64,000 nucleotides of DNA from positions 31,397,449 through 31,461,448 of the forward strand of contig CM069458.1 of NCBI GenBank assembly GCA_035610835.1, written 5' to 3'. Shown piece after piece: positions 47,317-57,643 of this stretch (its first letter is position 1; every line of letters begins with the position of its first letter). The notes beneath the pieces were generated by a model. That model made no database searches. It was not told where the DNA came from and saw nothing but the letters and a program-made list of their open reading frames with translations. This DNA is from Ophiura sarsii. Taxonomy: Eukaryota; Echinodermata; Ophiuroidea; Amphilepidida; Ophiuridae. Position numbers and translations under genes: made by a program.

Positions 47317-50300
47317 TCCAATTGCGCCACGGAGGTGATTAGTTACTAGGCTGTTTTGGTTTGTCATGTTCACCCGTACACTTCCCCGTACACTTTCTTG
47401 CAAAGTCGGGCATCGTTTTTTCTCAAATGTTGCTTGCATATTGCCGTTGCTGTCGCCTTTAATACATGTGCTGTCAGTTGAACTTGGAACCAACGTTTAC
47501 TTTGAACTGTCTATTTTCAATAAAAAAATATTCCAATACGGGGAAAAAATCAGAAAAGCTCACAGACAACAAATAAGAACATCATTTTACTCGACCTAGA
47601 ATTTCAATCAACGTATTTCAATCATCTGGAAAACCCGATGATGCGAGTGACGTCATTTAATGAGCTCATTAGCATAATTTATGTCCGTGAAATGTACAAT
47701 AGAGTTTTATTAGTGCCCCAGTGGTTTTTGGATGAAATAATTTAGTTCTAACGTGTGATGAATTTTATGGGGTCATATAATCAAAATCCCGGGCAAAATC
47801 CATTGTTACATTGAAAGTAATGGAAATTCAAAATTAACGACCGTTCGTGTCTACCATCGTCTGCTACAATCACGCCTTATCAGTATAGCGCCACCAATTC
47901 TATGCTGACTAAGTTTAAATTTAAAAGTGGACCCGATCGGCAAGCTCACTGGCATACCCCTGGTATTGCTTTCTTGTATGGCATTTAGGTGACGGAAAAC
48001 CCCCTGTTCTACGGTCCCGACCGACCCATTTTTTACAATTTCGTTTTGAAATACTTTTTATATTTTTGAAAATGTTGATTAATTAATTTTTTTAAATGAA
48101 AAATTTCAGCAAAAAAAACCGTAACAAAAACGCCCGATCGACAGACCCTACACGTCGCCTTATTCCCATGATATGCAATGAATATGAATCTGATGCAATT
48201 TGAATAAGGATTAAGGTTATTCCTATGGCTAATTTTGTATTTCATATTTTAATAGAGCTTGCTGAGCTCCACAATAATCTGAAATTTGAGATTGATCGGA
48301 GGTACGGTTTTCTAGATATGACAATTTTATTGTCAAAAATGAAGCAAAATTGAAGCGTTCATTTCTTTTGTTTCTTATTTTTGTTTTTTGACCCCCTAGC
48401 TGGCCTAGCAAAATAATTAATCTATGCGAAAATGTTTAATTAATTTTTACAAGAAAAGTATAAATGCTACAAAGCTGAATTTTTTGGAGCTTGTTAATTA
48501 TAGATTTAAGAAGGTTTCTTGTGCTGTGGGAGGCTGTAAGACGTATGCATAATTAATTATACTTAATTATCTAAAACAAAAACAAAACAAAAAAACAGAT
48601 AGGCTAATTAATGCACTTAATCAATAATCTGAAATTTGAGATTGATCGGAGGTACGGTTTTCTAGATATGACAATTTTATTGTCAAAAATGAAGCAAAAT
48701 TGAAGCGTTCATTTCTTTTGTTTCTTATTGTTTTTTGACCCCCTAGCTGGCCTAGCAAAATAATTAATCTATGCGAAAATGTTTAATTAATTTTTACAAG
48801 AAAAGTATAAATGCTACAAAGCTGAATTTTTTGGAGCTTGTTAATTATAGATTTAAGAAGGTTTCTTGTGCTGCGGGAGGCTGTAAGACATATGCATAAT
48901 TAATTATACTTAATTATCTAAAACAAAAAAAACCCAAAAAACAGATAGGCTAATTAATGCACTTAATCAATTTTTTCAAGTTCATGTACTTTACTCAATG
49001 TAATGCCACTTGGTGTATATATTGGCTATACAACTCTCCTTAATTTCTGTGCTGCGGGAATCTAATGAAGTTTTCAATAAAAAATTAGAGCAAAAACAAT
49101 TTTTTATTTTTTTTTATAGAATTTTTCCTAGGGAGTCAAAAAAACCCAATATAAAACAAAAGAAAATAGACTGCCCTCTGTTGGCCGAAAACAATACAAA
49201 ACAAAAGAATTCAAAATGGCTTAAAATGGATTTTTGACAATCAAATTGTCATATCTAGAAAACCGTACCTCCGATCAATCTCAAATTTCAGATTATTGTG
49301 GAGCTCAGCAAACTCTATTAAAATATCAAATAAAAAATTAGCCATATTGGAAGATCAAATAAATGTCATTATGGAAAAAACCCAACGTAATGCTTTTTTT
49401 TGTACAGCCCTAACTCCTGGATTTATAGCAGCTGATTCAAACATTTCAAAATATAATGATTCCGTTGAAATGTTTGCCTTCTATGATATTTAGCGTCATT
49501 GATGCTAGGCATTAAGTATTAATTTAGCGTTATTGATGCTAGGCATTAAGTACTGGCTGTAGGATTAGTACTTAAAAGTACTAATCCTACAGCCAGTTCA
49601 GATTAAAGCGATAATGTTGGTGGAGAATCCGGTTTCAGCCGCGATAGCCATCCTTGGATATGTATACGGGATGACAATAATGACAATGTCCAGATGATTG
49701 GAAGGCAACTGCAGTCAGTCACTATAATGCTTGTAACTAGTTTTAAAACTTTTCTGTATCAGATGTTTTAATCTATCTTCTATTTATACTAGGTTGGGAT
49801 GATATTGGATACTTTTACAATTTCGTTTTGAAATACTTTTTATTTTTTTGAAAATGTTGATTAATTAATTTTTGAAAATGGAACATTTCAGCAAAAAAAA
49901 ACCTAACAAAAACGCCCGGTCGACAGACCCTACACGTCGCATTATTTCCATGATATGCAATGAATATGAATCTGATGCAATTTGAATAAGGATTAAGGTT
50001 GTTCCTATGGCTAATTTTGTATTTGATATTTTAATAGAGCTTGCTGAGCTCCACAATAATCTGAAATTTGACATTGATCGGAGGTACGGTTTTCTAGATT
50101 TGACAATTTTATTGTAAAAAATGAAGCAAAATTGAAGCGTTCATTTCTTTTGTTTCTTATTGTTTTTTGACCCCCTAGCTGGCCTAGCAAAATAATTAAT
50201 CTATGCGAAAATGTTTAATTAATTTTTACAAGAAAAGTATAAATGCTACAAAGCTGATTTTTTGGAGCTGGTTAATTATAGATTTTAGAAAGTTTCTTGT

Positions 50301-51964
50301 GCTGCGGGAGGCTGTAAGACATCTGCATAATTAATTATACTTAATTATCTAAAAAATAAAAAAATAAAAATAAAAATAGGCTAATTAATGCACTTAATCA
50401 ATTTTTTCAAGTTCATGCACTTTACTCAATGTAATGCCACTAATGGAGTTTTCAATAAAAAAAATTCAGATTATTGTGGAGCTCAGCAAACTCTATAAAA
50501 ATATCAAATAAAAATTAGCCATATTGGAAGATCAAATAAATGTCATTATGGAAAAAACCCAACGTAATGCTTTTTTGTACAGCCCTAACTCATGGATTTA
50601 TAGCAGCTGATTCAAACATTTCAAAATATAATGATTCCGTTGAGATGTTTGCCTTCTATGATATTTAGCGTCATTGATGCTAGGCATTAAGTATTAATTA
50701 AGTACTAATCCTACAGTCAGTTCAGATTAAAGCGATAATGTTGGTGGAGAATCCGGTTTCAGCCGCGATAGCCATCCTTGGATATGTATACGGGATGACA
50801 ATAATGACAATGTCCAGATGATTGGAAGGCAACTGCAGTCAGTCACTAATGCTTGTAACTAGTTTTAAAACTTTTCTGTATCAGATGTTTTAATCTATCT
50901 TCTATTTATACTAGGTTGGGATGATATTGGATACAATTTTCTGGTCGGTGAAGACGGGAATATCTATGAAGGACGAGGATGGGACAATTATGGTGCACAT
51001 ACCGTACCATATAATGGCAGAAGTCTTGCTTGGGCTTTCATGGGATCATTTATGACACGATCGGTAAGAAAGTTAAAATTTGTTTCATATAGGGTACAAC
51101 GCGCAGCTCGATGAGTCTGTTCTCCAGATTTGTATGAATGCAGTCCCCCAAAACACAACGTCGTTACTATAATAATTGTTTTACGCGGAGTGAATTGCAA
51201 ATAGTACTTCGCCGTGTTCGCGTCAGCCAAGCTTGCCATACGCACTTGTTTGTTTTTCATTGTGGACCTGCAGCATGGAACCTCAAATTGTGAGGGTATT
51301 ATGAAGCTTATGTATACGTTTTTATTTTTGGCCTAAAATGAAAGTATGAATAAAATGTAAATGCAGAATTGGCCTACCATTGTTAAATACAAAATATTAA
51401 TAAAGATCTAATTTCGAAATCATCGACAACTTCCTGTTCGTATTTGATTCTGATAGTTTTAAGACGCAAAGTGGTCCAAGTGATTCTACGACCTGTCCAG
51501 ATAATTGTTGGTTATATCCTAGCCCTTATCATGCTTATACCACCGATTTGAACGAAACGAAGTTTATTACGTCGCTGAGGAAATTAGCTTTGCGGGCAAA
51601 TACAACTCAAATAAATAATGACATTGAACATGTATCTAGGCCTAACGATGTTTTTAAAATTGACATTTTACACCCTATAGAGCCAATAGAGTAGGCCAAC
51701 TGCATCTTACCTATATTTGTTAGATTTTTACAAAAAAATGGTCAAATCTATAAAAGTAATCCTCATACCTTGTGTCTTGTGTGTTTTCGTATCATACAGC
51801 CCAACCAAGCTGCATTGACTGCTGGACGAAAAGCTATTGAATGTGGACTTGACATGGGGAAGCTCTCCACTAGTTACACACTGAGAGGTCACAGAGATGT
51901 GAAGAAGACATTGTGTCCGGGGGATAAACTTTATGCAGAGATTCAAAATTGGCCGCACTTTTAA
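45930..51964 (+). CDS. PGRP: Secreted peptidoglycan recognition protein, predicted zinc amidase, 4 exons
   Basis: The gene is spliced from 45930-46110, 46673-46861, 50915-51063 and 51800-51964, with GT-AG introns of phases 1, 1 and 0. The product is 227 residues. Residues 1 to about 28 form a signal peptide (hydrophobic VALITIFGICIPLVSS). Residues 34-59 are an APPR-repeat linker, and the PGRP/amidase_2 domain runs from about residue 63 to the end. Visible family motifs are IVTRAEWGAR, FVHHTAG, CASIGDC (disulphide pair C102/C108), WDDIGYNFLVGEDGNIYEGR, GAHT, LRGHRD and CPGD. The zinc ligands expected in catalytic PGRPs are all present: H95, Y130, H204 and C212. Family knowledge predicts N-acetylmuramoyl-L-alanine amidase activity that cleaves bacterial peptidoglycan outside the cell, in innate immunity. 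The residues after GRGW are D-N, not the NF or GW pairs used to guess Lys or DAP preference, so specificity is left open. Length is normal for a short PGRP. No AATAAA was seen close after the stop. Confidence 0.93.
46038..46097 (+). repeat. 12-bp coding minisatellite encoding APPR repeats
   Basis: Four exact copies of gctcctcctcgg start at 46038, followed by a fifth that decays into gctcctccaccacct. In frame they read A-P-P-R, giving a flexible, positively charged, proline-rich linker between the signal peptide and the amidase domain. A 12-bp unit keeps the frame when copy number changes, so linker length may vary between alleles (inference). Confidence 0.9.
46111..46672 (+). other. PGRP intron 1 (562 bp)
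   Basis: Opens with GTAAGT and ends with CAG. It holds a short (ta)n run near 46496. No coding or mobile element was recognised in it. Confidence 0.85.
46673..46861 (+). CDS. PGRP: PGRP exon 2: N-terminal part of the amidase domain
   Basis: The acceptor is ctccaacag ending at 46672. Two bases complete an Asn codon with the last base of exon 1, then the exon reads ACNEIRIVTRAEWGAR onward. It carries the first zinc ligand, H95 of FVHHT, and the conserved disulphide loop CASIGDC. It ends one base into a Gly codon at a GTATGT donor (46862). The upstream candidate acceptor at 46652-46653 is phase 0 and does not fit exon 1. Confidence 0.93.
47106..47393 (-). repeat. tRNA-Asn-containing dispersed repeat, copy 2
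   Basis: About 290 bp that align with 22911-23204 across the tRNA and both flanks, sharing words such as aaaactcgcccattgcttgt upstream and gttcacccgtacacttcccc downstream. Substitutions are scattered and a few short indels occur. The shared flanks show that a unit larger than the tRNA was copied. Confidence 0.85.
47264..47336 (-). tRNA. tRNA-Asn (GTT), probably a repeat-borne copy
   Basis: Read on the minus strand this is a 73-nt cloverleaf with D-arm TGGCGCAATTGG, anticodon loop cTGTTaa and T-arm GGTTCGAGTCC. The anticodon GTT gives Asn. Six of seven acceptor pairs form; position 1 (A) faces C72, a mismatch. One T-stem pair (50:64) is G-G. It lies in intron 2 of the PGRP gene, antisense to it, in a repeat also found at 22911-23204. 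A and B boxes are intact, so pol III transcription is possible. Confidence 0.75.
48027..49330. repeat. Direct and inverted repeat cluster in PGRP intron 2
   Basis: A block with ctgaaatttgagattgatcg and cctagctggcctagcaaaat occurs at about 48272-48600 and again at 48624-48970, with few differences. Its beginning appears inverted at about 49232-49310. A third direct copy follows at 50040-50400. The segment starting tttacaatttcgttttgaaa at 48036 recurs at 49816. This reads as a repeat that inserted and was then duplicated locally. Confidence 0.85.
49286..49812 (+). repeat. Tandem block copy A, ending in a truncated copy of PGRP exon 3
   Basis: This block aligns with 50464-50934. It ends with a tatactag acceptor and the first 20 bases of exon 3 (49793-49812), after which the sequence breaks into unrelated intron. 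If the decoy acceptor at 49791-49792 were used, the frame would meet a stop about 13 codons past the break, and no donor is seen. Copy A also holds a 46-bp palindrome that is half deleted in copy B. Confidence 0.85.
49552..49597. repeat. Perfect 46-bp palindrome
   Basis: Two 22-base arms, actggctgtaggattagtac onward and its complement, meet with no more than a two-base centre. In the duplicate block near 50694-50715 only one arm remains, with one change. Such palindromes extrude as cruciforms and are deleted easily. Confidence 0.85.
50464..50934 (+). repeat. Tandem block copy B, running into the real PGRP exon 3
   Basis: Aligned to 49286-49812 from cagattattgtggagctcag through cagccgcgatagccatcctt to the start of exon 3. 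It is shorter mainly because part of the palindrome region is gone. The real exon continues beyond the block. Confidence 0.85.
50915..51063 (+). CDS. PGRP: PGRP exon 3: central amidase segment
   Basis: The acceptor is tatactag ending at 50914; the first two bases complete the Gly codon begun in exon 2. The exon reads WDDIGYNFLVGEDGNIYEGR, then GWDNYGAHT, and ends MGSFMTRS before a GTAAGA donor. It contributes the second zinc ligand, Y130. The first 20 bases and the upstream intron sequence are duplicated 1,122 bp upstream as a truncated decoy. Confidence 0.93.
51064..51799 (+). other. PGRP intron 3 (736 bp)
   Basis: Opens with GTAAGA and ends with CAG. No repeat family of this window was recognised inside it. 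Confidence 0.85.
51800..51964 (+). CDS. PGRP: PGRP exon 4: C-terminal zinc-binding segment
   Basis: The acceptor is atcatacag ending at 51799, phase 0. The exon reads PNQAALTAGRKAIECGLDMG and then SYTLRGHRDVKKTLCPGDKL, finishing NWPHF before a TAA. H204 in RGHRD and C212 in CPGD are the third and fourth zinc ligands, so the protein is predicted to be a catalytic PGRP and not a receptor-only form. Confidence 0.94.
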   Translation, partial: PNQAALTAGRKAIECGLDMGKLSTSYTLRGHRDVKKTLCPGDKLYAEIQNWPHF

Positions 51965-52347
51965 TTTAAAGGGGCGTAGGCCTACGCGAAAGACTCCTCA
52001 ACATTATATATAAAACGATACATTACTAAAGGGTTATGCGGGATGTTGGGGTGGTGGATAAAGTTTTTAATTTGGCTTCAAACCTAAAGGTAAACATGAC
52101 ACATATCTACATCAAAAATGCACATTTTTATAATAGTTAAAATTACAGTGGCTCATTTGACTATATAGCGCCACCAACGCTTCAAATGATATAATTCCGT
52201 GCTGAACATGCTGACCTGATCGTGTGATTTAAATTAGAATCTAAACTTAGTGCTATTTGAAAAAATGCAAAAATCTTGAAATTGATCAAAACTGAGGGCG
52301 TAATGTCAATTGTCAATAGAGGTTATCCACCAGACTATTACCCTAAC
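51965..52347. other. 3' flank of PGRP
   Basis: No AATAAA or ATTAAA was seen in the first few hundred bases. The tatagcgccaccaacgc segment at 52165 resembles the TIR of the intron 2 element. Confidence 0.5.
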
Positions 52348-53216
52348 TAAAGGGGTCAAAAAAAGTAAGTCCCCCCCCTAAAATTAGATTACTTTTTGTT
52401 TACATAACTTCACACACAATTAAACGTTTTGAAAAAATTGAAACGATTATGAAAAGAGAAAATGCTTGGCTACCAACAGAAAGTTTTACATTTTCGATAT
52501 CATGTTTACTTTTTCCAATACAGTCACGTTTCCTCAAATTGATGTTTTCAGAAAAAGTGGCACTTACTTGTATTGGATTTGGGCAAATTTCACGTTAACG
52601 GAAACATCATTTTGGGGATATTTGACTTTTTTGGGAAAAGTAAACATGATATTGAAAAGGGAAAACTTTGTACGGATAGCTAAGCGTATTTTCTTTTCAG
52701 AAAAGTTTCAATTTTTTAAAACGTCTAATTGTGTGGGGTGTTACGCAAACAAAATTGTATAGGATTTTGAAAATTGCCACTGTTTCTGAGAAAATCGTTT
52801 TGGAAAAATGATACAATTTTGGGAAAAGTAAACATGATATTGAACAGGAGAACATTTTTGTGAGAAGCCAAGCACTTTTTCTTTTCCCAAGTTTTTAAAT
52901 TTCTCAAAACGATTAATTCTGTGCGGAGTTATGCAATTGGTCTAATTTTCGTTCAAAAAAATCACGAGAGAGAGTTTTTAAATTTACTGGTATGGACCAA
53001 GTGCCACTTTTTCTGAAAACATCATTTTGGGGAAATGTAACTGTTTTGGGAAAAGTAAACATGATATCGAAAATGTATTTTTTGTGTGTGTAGCCAAGCG
53101 TTTCCTCCTTTCATAATCGTTTCAACTTTTCGAAACGTCTAATTGTGTGTGAAGTTATGTAAACAAAAGTAATCTAATTTTAGGGGGGGGGGGGACTTAC
53201 TTTTTTGACCCCTTTA
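52348..53216. mobile_element. 869-bp TIR element with about 90-bp arms
   Basis: The left arm taaaggggtcaaaaaaagta followed by a C8 run and tacataacttcacacacaat is repeated in reverse at 53130-53216. The interior has three or four decayed copies of a roughly 200-bp unit (gggaaaagtaaacatgatat and complements), some inverted. No transposase. Confidence 0.85.
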
Positions 53217-53837
53217 TTATCTAGTGCTAACTTTTATCCATGTAGCCGCGGACTCCAAAGGGGAATCACACTCGGTCTATTATACGTTCAATTAAATTGG
53301 TGCATGACGACCGATTCATTGGATGAACCGTGTTACAGTTTGGAAACTTTTTGGCATTTCGGGATATCTTTTGATTCGGAAACGTATTTAGAGAATTTTT
53401 TGGTAATTTTGAAAGCTTGTTATGTTGATCAGACACAGAGATATGGTTAATAGTACTAAATTGATTACCAAATTCATTTACCAATTTTAAAATTAAATGT
53501 AAATGTGTTAGTAACATCTAGTTAACGAGTATGGAGGCTTCTCCTTAAAAATATATACTATTATCGAATGTTTTTTTAATACACAGAGCTAGATCGATTT
53601 TATGTTAATTTGAGAGTGATGGTTATTGATACGTGTGGCAGAGAGTTTGTGACTAATGACTGGTTGGTGCTTGGATAGAGTAGCAACCAGTATGAAATAG
53701 CGCTTGAACACTTTGATCATTACTTTGACAATAGTAATTTTTTAGTAATACATCTTTATTTGTGTTATGTTAATTGTGGCGGGTTTACAACTTGTATTGC
53801 TTCATACTTAGAAATCTTTTATTTTGATATTATGTTT
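53217..53837. other. No gene seen
   Basis: AT-rich, stop-dense sequence. Confidence 0.45.
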
Positions 53838-53845
53838 AGTACAAG

Positions 53846-54182
53846 CAGTGGCGCAGATAGGTTTTTCATATTGGTGGGGCGAAAATTAAAATTTAACCAA
53901 TAATACTTTACCGACGAAAAAGCAAATTTGCTATTTACACTGTATTTCCCCATGATTAAGGTATATTTTGGCTTTAAATGTGCATGCTTTAAAATACCGA
54001 GAATATATTTTGTGGGCTGTTGGCCCATTTTGTGGGCTGTGGGCTGTGGGCACATGCGCGCTAAGCGCGCGAAAAATTGCCATATTTGTACTTTTGTCCG
54101 TCATAATTTCATGATTTCCCTTGACAAATGAACCGACAGAGCCAATATTTAACCGACCTCACTCCCCCTGGCTACGCCACTG
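53846..54182. mobile_element. 337-bp hAT-like MITE
   Basis: The ends cagtggcgcag and ctacgccactg are inverted repeats. The flanks agtacaag (53838-53845) and agtataag (54183-54190) match at 7 of 8 bases, as expected for the 8-bp target duplication of hAT elements (family knowledge). The centre holds a ctgtgggctgtggg short repeat. Confidence 0.75.
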
Positions 54183-54190
54183 AGTATAAG

Positions 54191-54363
54191 TGTAATTGAA
54201 TTACTTTATGTTTGTGTTTATATGAGTTTGGATATATTTTGAATGTGCAGTGGCGGATCCAGGATTAAAATTTACGGGGGGCTGATACCAACAAAAAACG
54301 TAAAAGATCCCCATTTGTTTTGCCGTCAGCTCATGACGGCAATATGACCTCCCCCAAGTGGGT

Positions 54364-54395
<32 letters not shown>

Positions 54396-54951
54396 GCGAT
54401 GTGGTTGGACCAAAACCGGCAAAACAAATTCCCAGGGTACAAGTGGCAAATGTACCGACGGAACCTACCTATGTCTCTGAAAAGGGTGAAGTGGTACACA
54501 AAAAAGGTATACTGTCAAATTTTACGGGGGGCACGTACACAAAAAAGGTATATGGTCATGTTTTTTATACTGGGTACCCAAAAAAGGTGGATCTGTTACA
54601 TTTGCACTACATATTATTACTTTGCATGCATATATTTTGACTATTCCTTATCACACATACTCAAATTTGGTCTTATTTTGATGAGAAAGTATTTGGCCTT
54701 TATTTTAAAGAGAAAAATATAAACTACCATGGTTCTGTTAATTACAATAGTTCGTTAAACCTCATTAGTCAGGGGTGGAAGAGTATGTGGAGGAGGAGTA
54801 TGTGGAGGAGGAGGAGTGCATAGTTGAACAAGTATGGTGCAATATACATTGGGCAAACATAAAATGCACTTGTTTCACTCTTGGTACAATTCTATATTGA
54901 AAACATAACATTATTGAAGCATATTTGAATTAAAAATATAATTAGTTAATT
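54191..54951. other. Solo cagtggcggatccag end and G29 tract; no gene
   Basis: cagtggcggatccagg at 54248 is a hAT-type end followed 110 bp later by 29 G (54364-54392). No matching right end was found. aaaaaaggta words recur with a ~50-bp period at 54500-54590. Confidence 0.5.
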
Positions 54952-55426
54952 AAGGGCGCACCACACCAAATATCTTTCTCATTGAAATACGTGTAAAGGT
55001 GCCATATTTCAAGACACCTTTTCTACCCTCCGGTTACATTTATTGCATACTTGTCACCTATGACCATTTTCAGTAACATCTCAACTTTAATTTAAGCCTT
55101 GTTTCATGAGGGGTTATTAAGCTAAATTTTCCGCTACGGACCAGCACACAGCGCCCTCACTTTTTCACGTTTTCTGGCATACCTGTTCACTATTTAGGCA
55201 GGTGCTTACGCCCTGGGCACTATTTAGGTCGATAAATTAAAAATATTGTATTTTATCATTGTAGGTCCAACGGATAGGTCCCACTCGTTCATTTAAATAC
55301 AAACATACCATCCCCGGAGAAACAAATTGCCCGAAAACCTCACATTTACAAGCCTAGTCTTCGTGCTTTTCCGGAACTACTACAGGATTACACGAATTGC
55401 GCATTGATTTGGTGTGGTGCTCTCTT
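54952..55426. mobile_element. AAGGGCGCAC MITE
   Basis: The ends aagggcgcaccacaccaaat and atttggtgtggtgctctctt are inverted repeats with two mismatches. 475 bp, about the size of the AAGGGTGCAC and AAGGGAGCAC elements and with a very similar terminus, yet with an unrelated interior. Confidence 0.85.
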
Positions 55427-55819
55427 AAGGAATCATTAATTAGCATTAAGAAGCTCAGAAATTGTTAAGAAACGTAAGTTGGTCGCAGTCTGCAAATGTA
55501 TGCAAACATTTGCCTGCACCAAACTGTCCATTTTAAAAGTATAGAAAGGTTGAGGTACCCTTTTGAATAAATAAATTTAACTATTGAATTAAAAATTAAA
55601 AGAAGATATGTAATTAACCTCATGTATTCTGTATTGTCTGGATGTTAATTAGCACATTTTGTTAAATGGTGTTATTACTTGTTTTTAACTGTGTTACCAA
55701 ATAAGTAAAAAACTGCTGGTTTTCATCAAGCTTGTAAACTCAGGAGAATTATTAAATTCTTAGGAATGCAACTGAAAAGTAAGTTGATACGATACTAGTG
55801 ACTACTAGTTTGCCAATCA

Positions 55820-56570
55820 ACATTGGATCACCCTATATGTTGAATACAACTTAAAACGATAACATTGTATAATTCAATCTTAAATCAGACTCTTGAAATT
55901 TGAATACTGGGTTCAAACATTATGGAAACTAACCTAATTTGTTCATTTGAATGTGCTTTGCACATCATGAAGGTGCAAGAAGGATGAATGCAATTGATTG
56001 TATGCCACTAAACATGTGCCATTGGGAAAATTTGAGTCACCCTGTAATTAAAGGGCCCCTTTTATTGAACATTATTTGAAACTCATACCACTTTAAGCAT
56101 TTGCCACTTCAAATTGGAATGTAAAATCATGTTTCTGATGCAAATTTAAATTCATTCAATTTAATGATTTGTGGATAATCACGTATACCTAAATTAATGT
56201 TTTAAACACCCTATATGTTTAAAATTAAAATAAATCAATCTTTGTGTACATGTAATTGATGCATTTGTATTTGAAATCTACTTGAATTTTGTTAAAATAC
56301 TAGTGTTTGTATGTATGTAGTAATAGAAGCATTTTTCCAGAACTAAATAAACACATTTTAGACACCCTGTATGTAGAATTTCAGATTCATAATGAAATTT
56401 AATTTGCATATGTCTGGATGGGTATTTTATTAAACTACTTTAAATCTGTACTGAACTTTTCTCTCATCACTTCATATACATAGTGGAAGTAATTATTGAA
56501 ACCCTTCTTTTTAAAAAGATTTTGCTTGTTACACCTTGTACAATTTCGGGCCACCCTGTATAATCAACTT
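55820..56570. repeat. Quasi-periodic caccctgtat motifs, set 2
   Basis: Related words occur near 55828, 56039, 56208, 56362 and 56553, 150-210 bp apart, as in 29270-29860. tatgctttcagaa and tgtatactttacc-like words after the last motif are also shared between the sets. Confidence 0.55.
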
Positions 56571-56766
56571 GGTTGTATGCTATTTGCATCCGTTACAGTA
56601 TATGCTTTCAGAATATGTATACTTTTACCAACTTAAAATGTAAACTTTTTCAGATATAATGCATTAACTGAAAAAGGAACCTAATTTATGGAAAAAGGGA
56701 CATGTAACACAAATTGTACCCAGTATAAAAAACATGACCATATTGTCAAATTTTTAATCAAGCACA

Positions 56767-56781
56767 TCAGTGGCGGATACA

Positions 56782-56825
<44 letters not shown>

Positions 56826-56880
56826 GCTAGCCTTGCATTTGCTAAATGCAAGGTTGCTAGCCTTGCATTTGCTAAATGCT
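56767..56880. repeat. hAT-type end, 42-base G tract and 28-bp duplicate
   Basis: cagtggcggatacagg runs into 42 G (56782-56823). After it gttgctagccttgcatttgc is present twice in tandem. The structure parallels 54248-54392. Confidence 0.8.
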
Positions 56881-57643
56881 GACGATATTTTGATATACTT
56901 AATAAATTCCAATGCTGATGTCAGTGGGCATAACGCTTTGTTTACATTTCACGACTTCATATTAATTATAAGGCCTATTTTATACCATACCCACCGTGCT
57001 TCCAAATTACATTTCCATTTCCATTTGGATTAAGATTACTTTTATTTTCATTTTCATGATACTCATGCAGGTAATACTAACACATATCTTAGGCGTTTAA
57101 GTATATGAGTCATTTTAAATTACATACAATACATGTCATTGTTCACTCTACCTTGAACCAAGAGCCGTAGGCGAAATTGTATTGTCACTATACCAATGTG
57201 TAATTTGAGTTGAATAAATATCATACATCAACATTATTATTGTCTGTGTATTTATTAATCAAAAACATATTATATGCAAGTATTTTAAGGGGAATATCTT
57301 GTCTTCGTGTCAATACCAACAAAAAAAGCATTTATTATTTAAGCTATTAAACGGTACAATAACATCCTTTACCTAACTGAACGATTCACTACGGTCCTAT
57401 TAAATAGCGCCATCTATATAATAGTTGTCGTCTGAAGATTGCGTTAAGCATGAAACTCAGAGTAACGACTCCCTTTCTCGGAAGGTCTAAACTTTTATTT
57501 ATTTTTATTTTTAATAGTTTTATTATATTCATAACAAAGGTGAATGTAAATCGTAAGATGACTTTTAACCAATAAGGTGACATCAACTTTCTTTTCTCTG
57601 GGGTAATTGATGGGGGGGGGGGGGGGGGGCGTATCTAATTCGT
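56881..57643. other. No gene; G18 tract at 57612-57629
   Basis: AT-rich sequence with no recognised repeat other than the G run. Confidence 0.45.

Larger units (their letters stand above)
47008..47912. mobile_element. 905-bp TIR-bounded unit in PGRP intron 2 enclosing tRNA-Asn
   Basis: The ends are a perfect 26-bp inverted repeat: ttagtcagcatagaattggt... at 47008-47033 and its complement at 47887-47912. No transposase frame is seen inside. The interior carries the tRNA-Asn repeat at 47106-47393. A related word, tagcgccaccaa, recurs after the gene near 52165. Superfamily is not assigned. Confidence 0.6.
46862..50914 (+). other. PGRP intron 2 (4,053 bp), packed with repeats
   Basis: Opens with GTATGT and ends with CTAG. 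Its 5' part holds a 905-bp TIR unit enclosing a tRNA-Asn copy. From 48027 to the end it is almost entirely repeated sequence: direct tandem copies, inverted copies and a block that duplicates the exon 3 acceptor. The same family recurs outside the gene near 30.5-31.1 kb. Confidence 0.85.
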
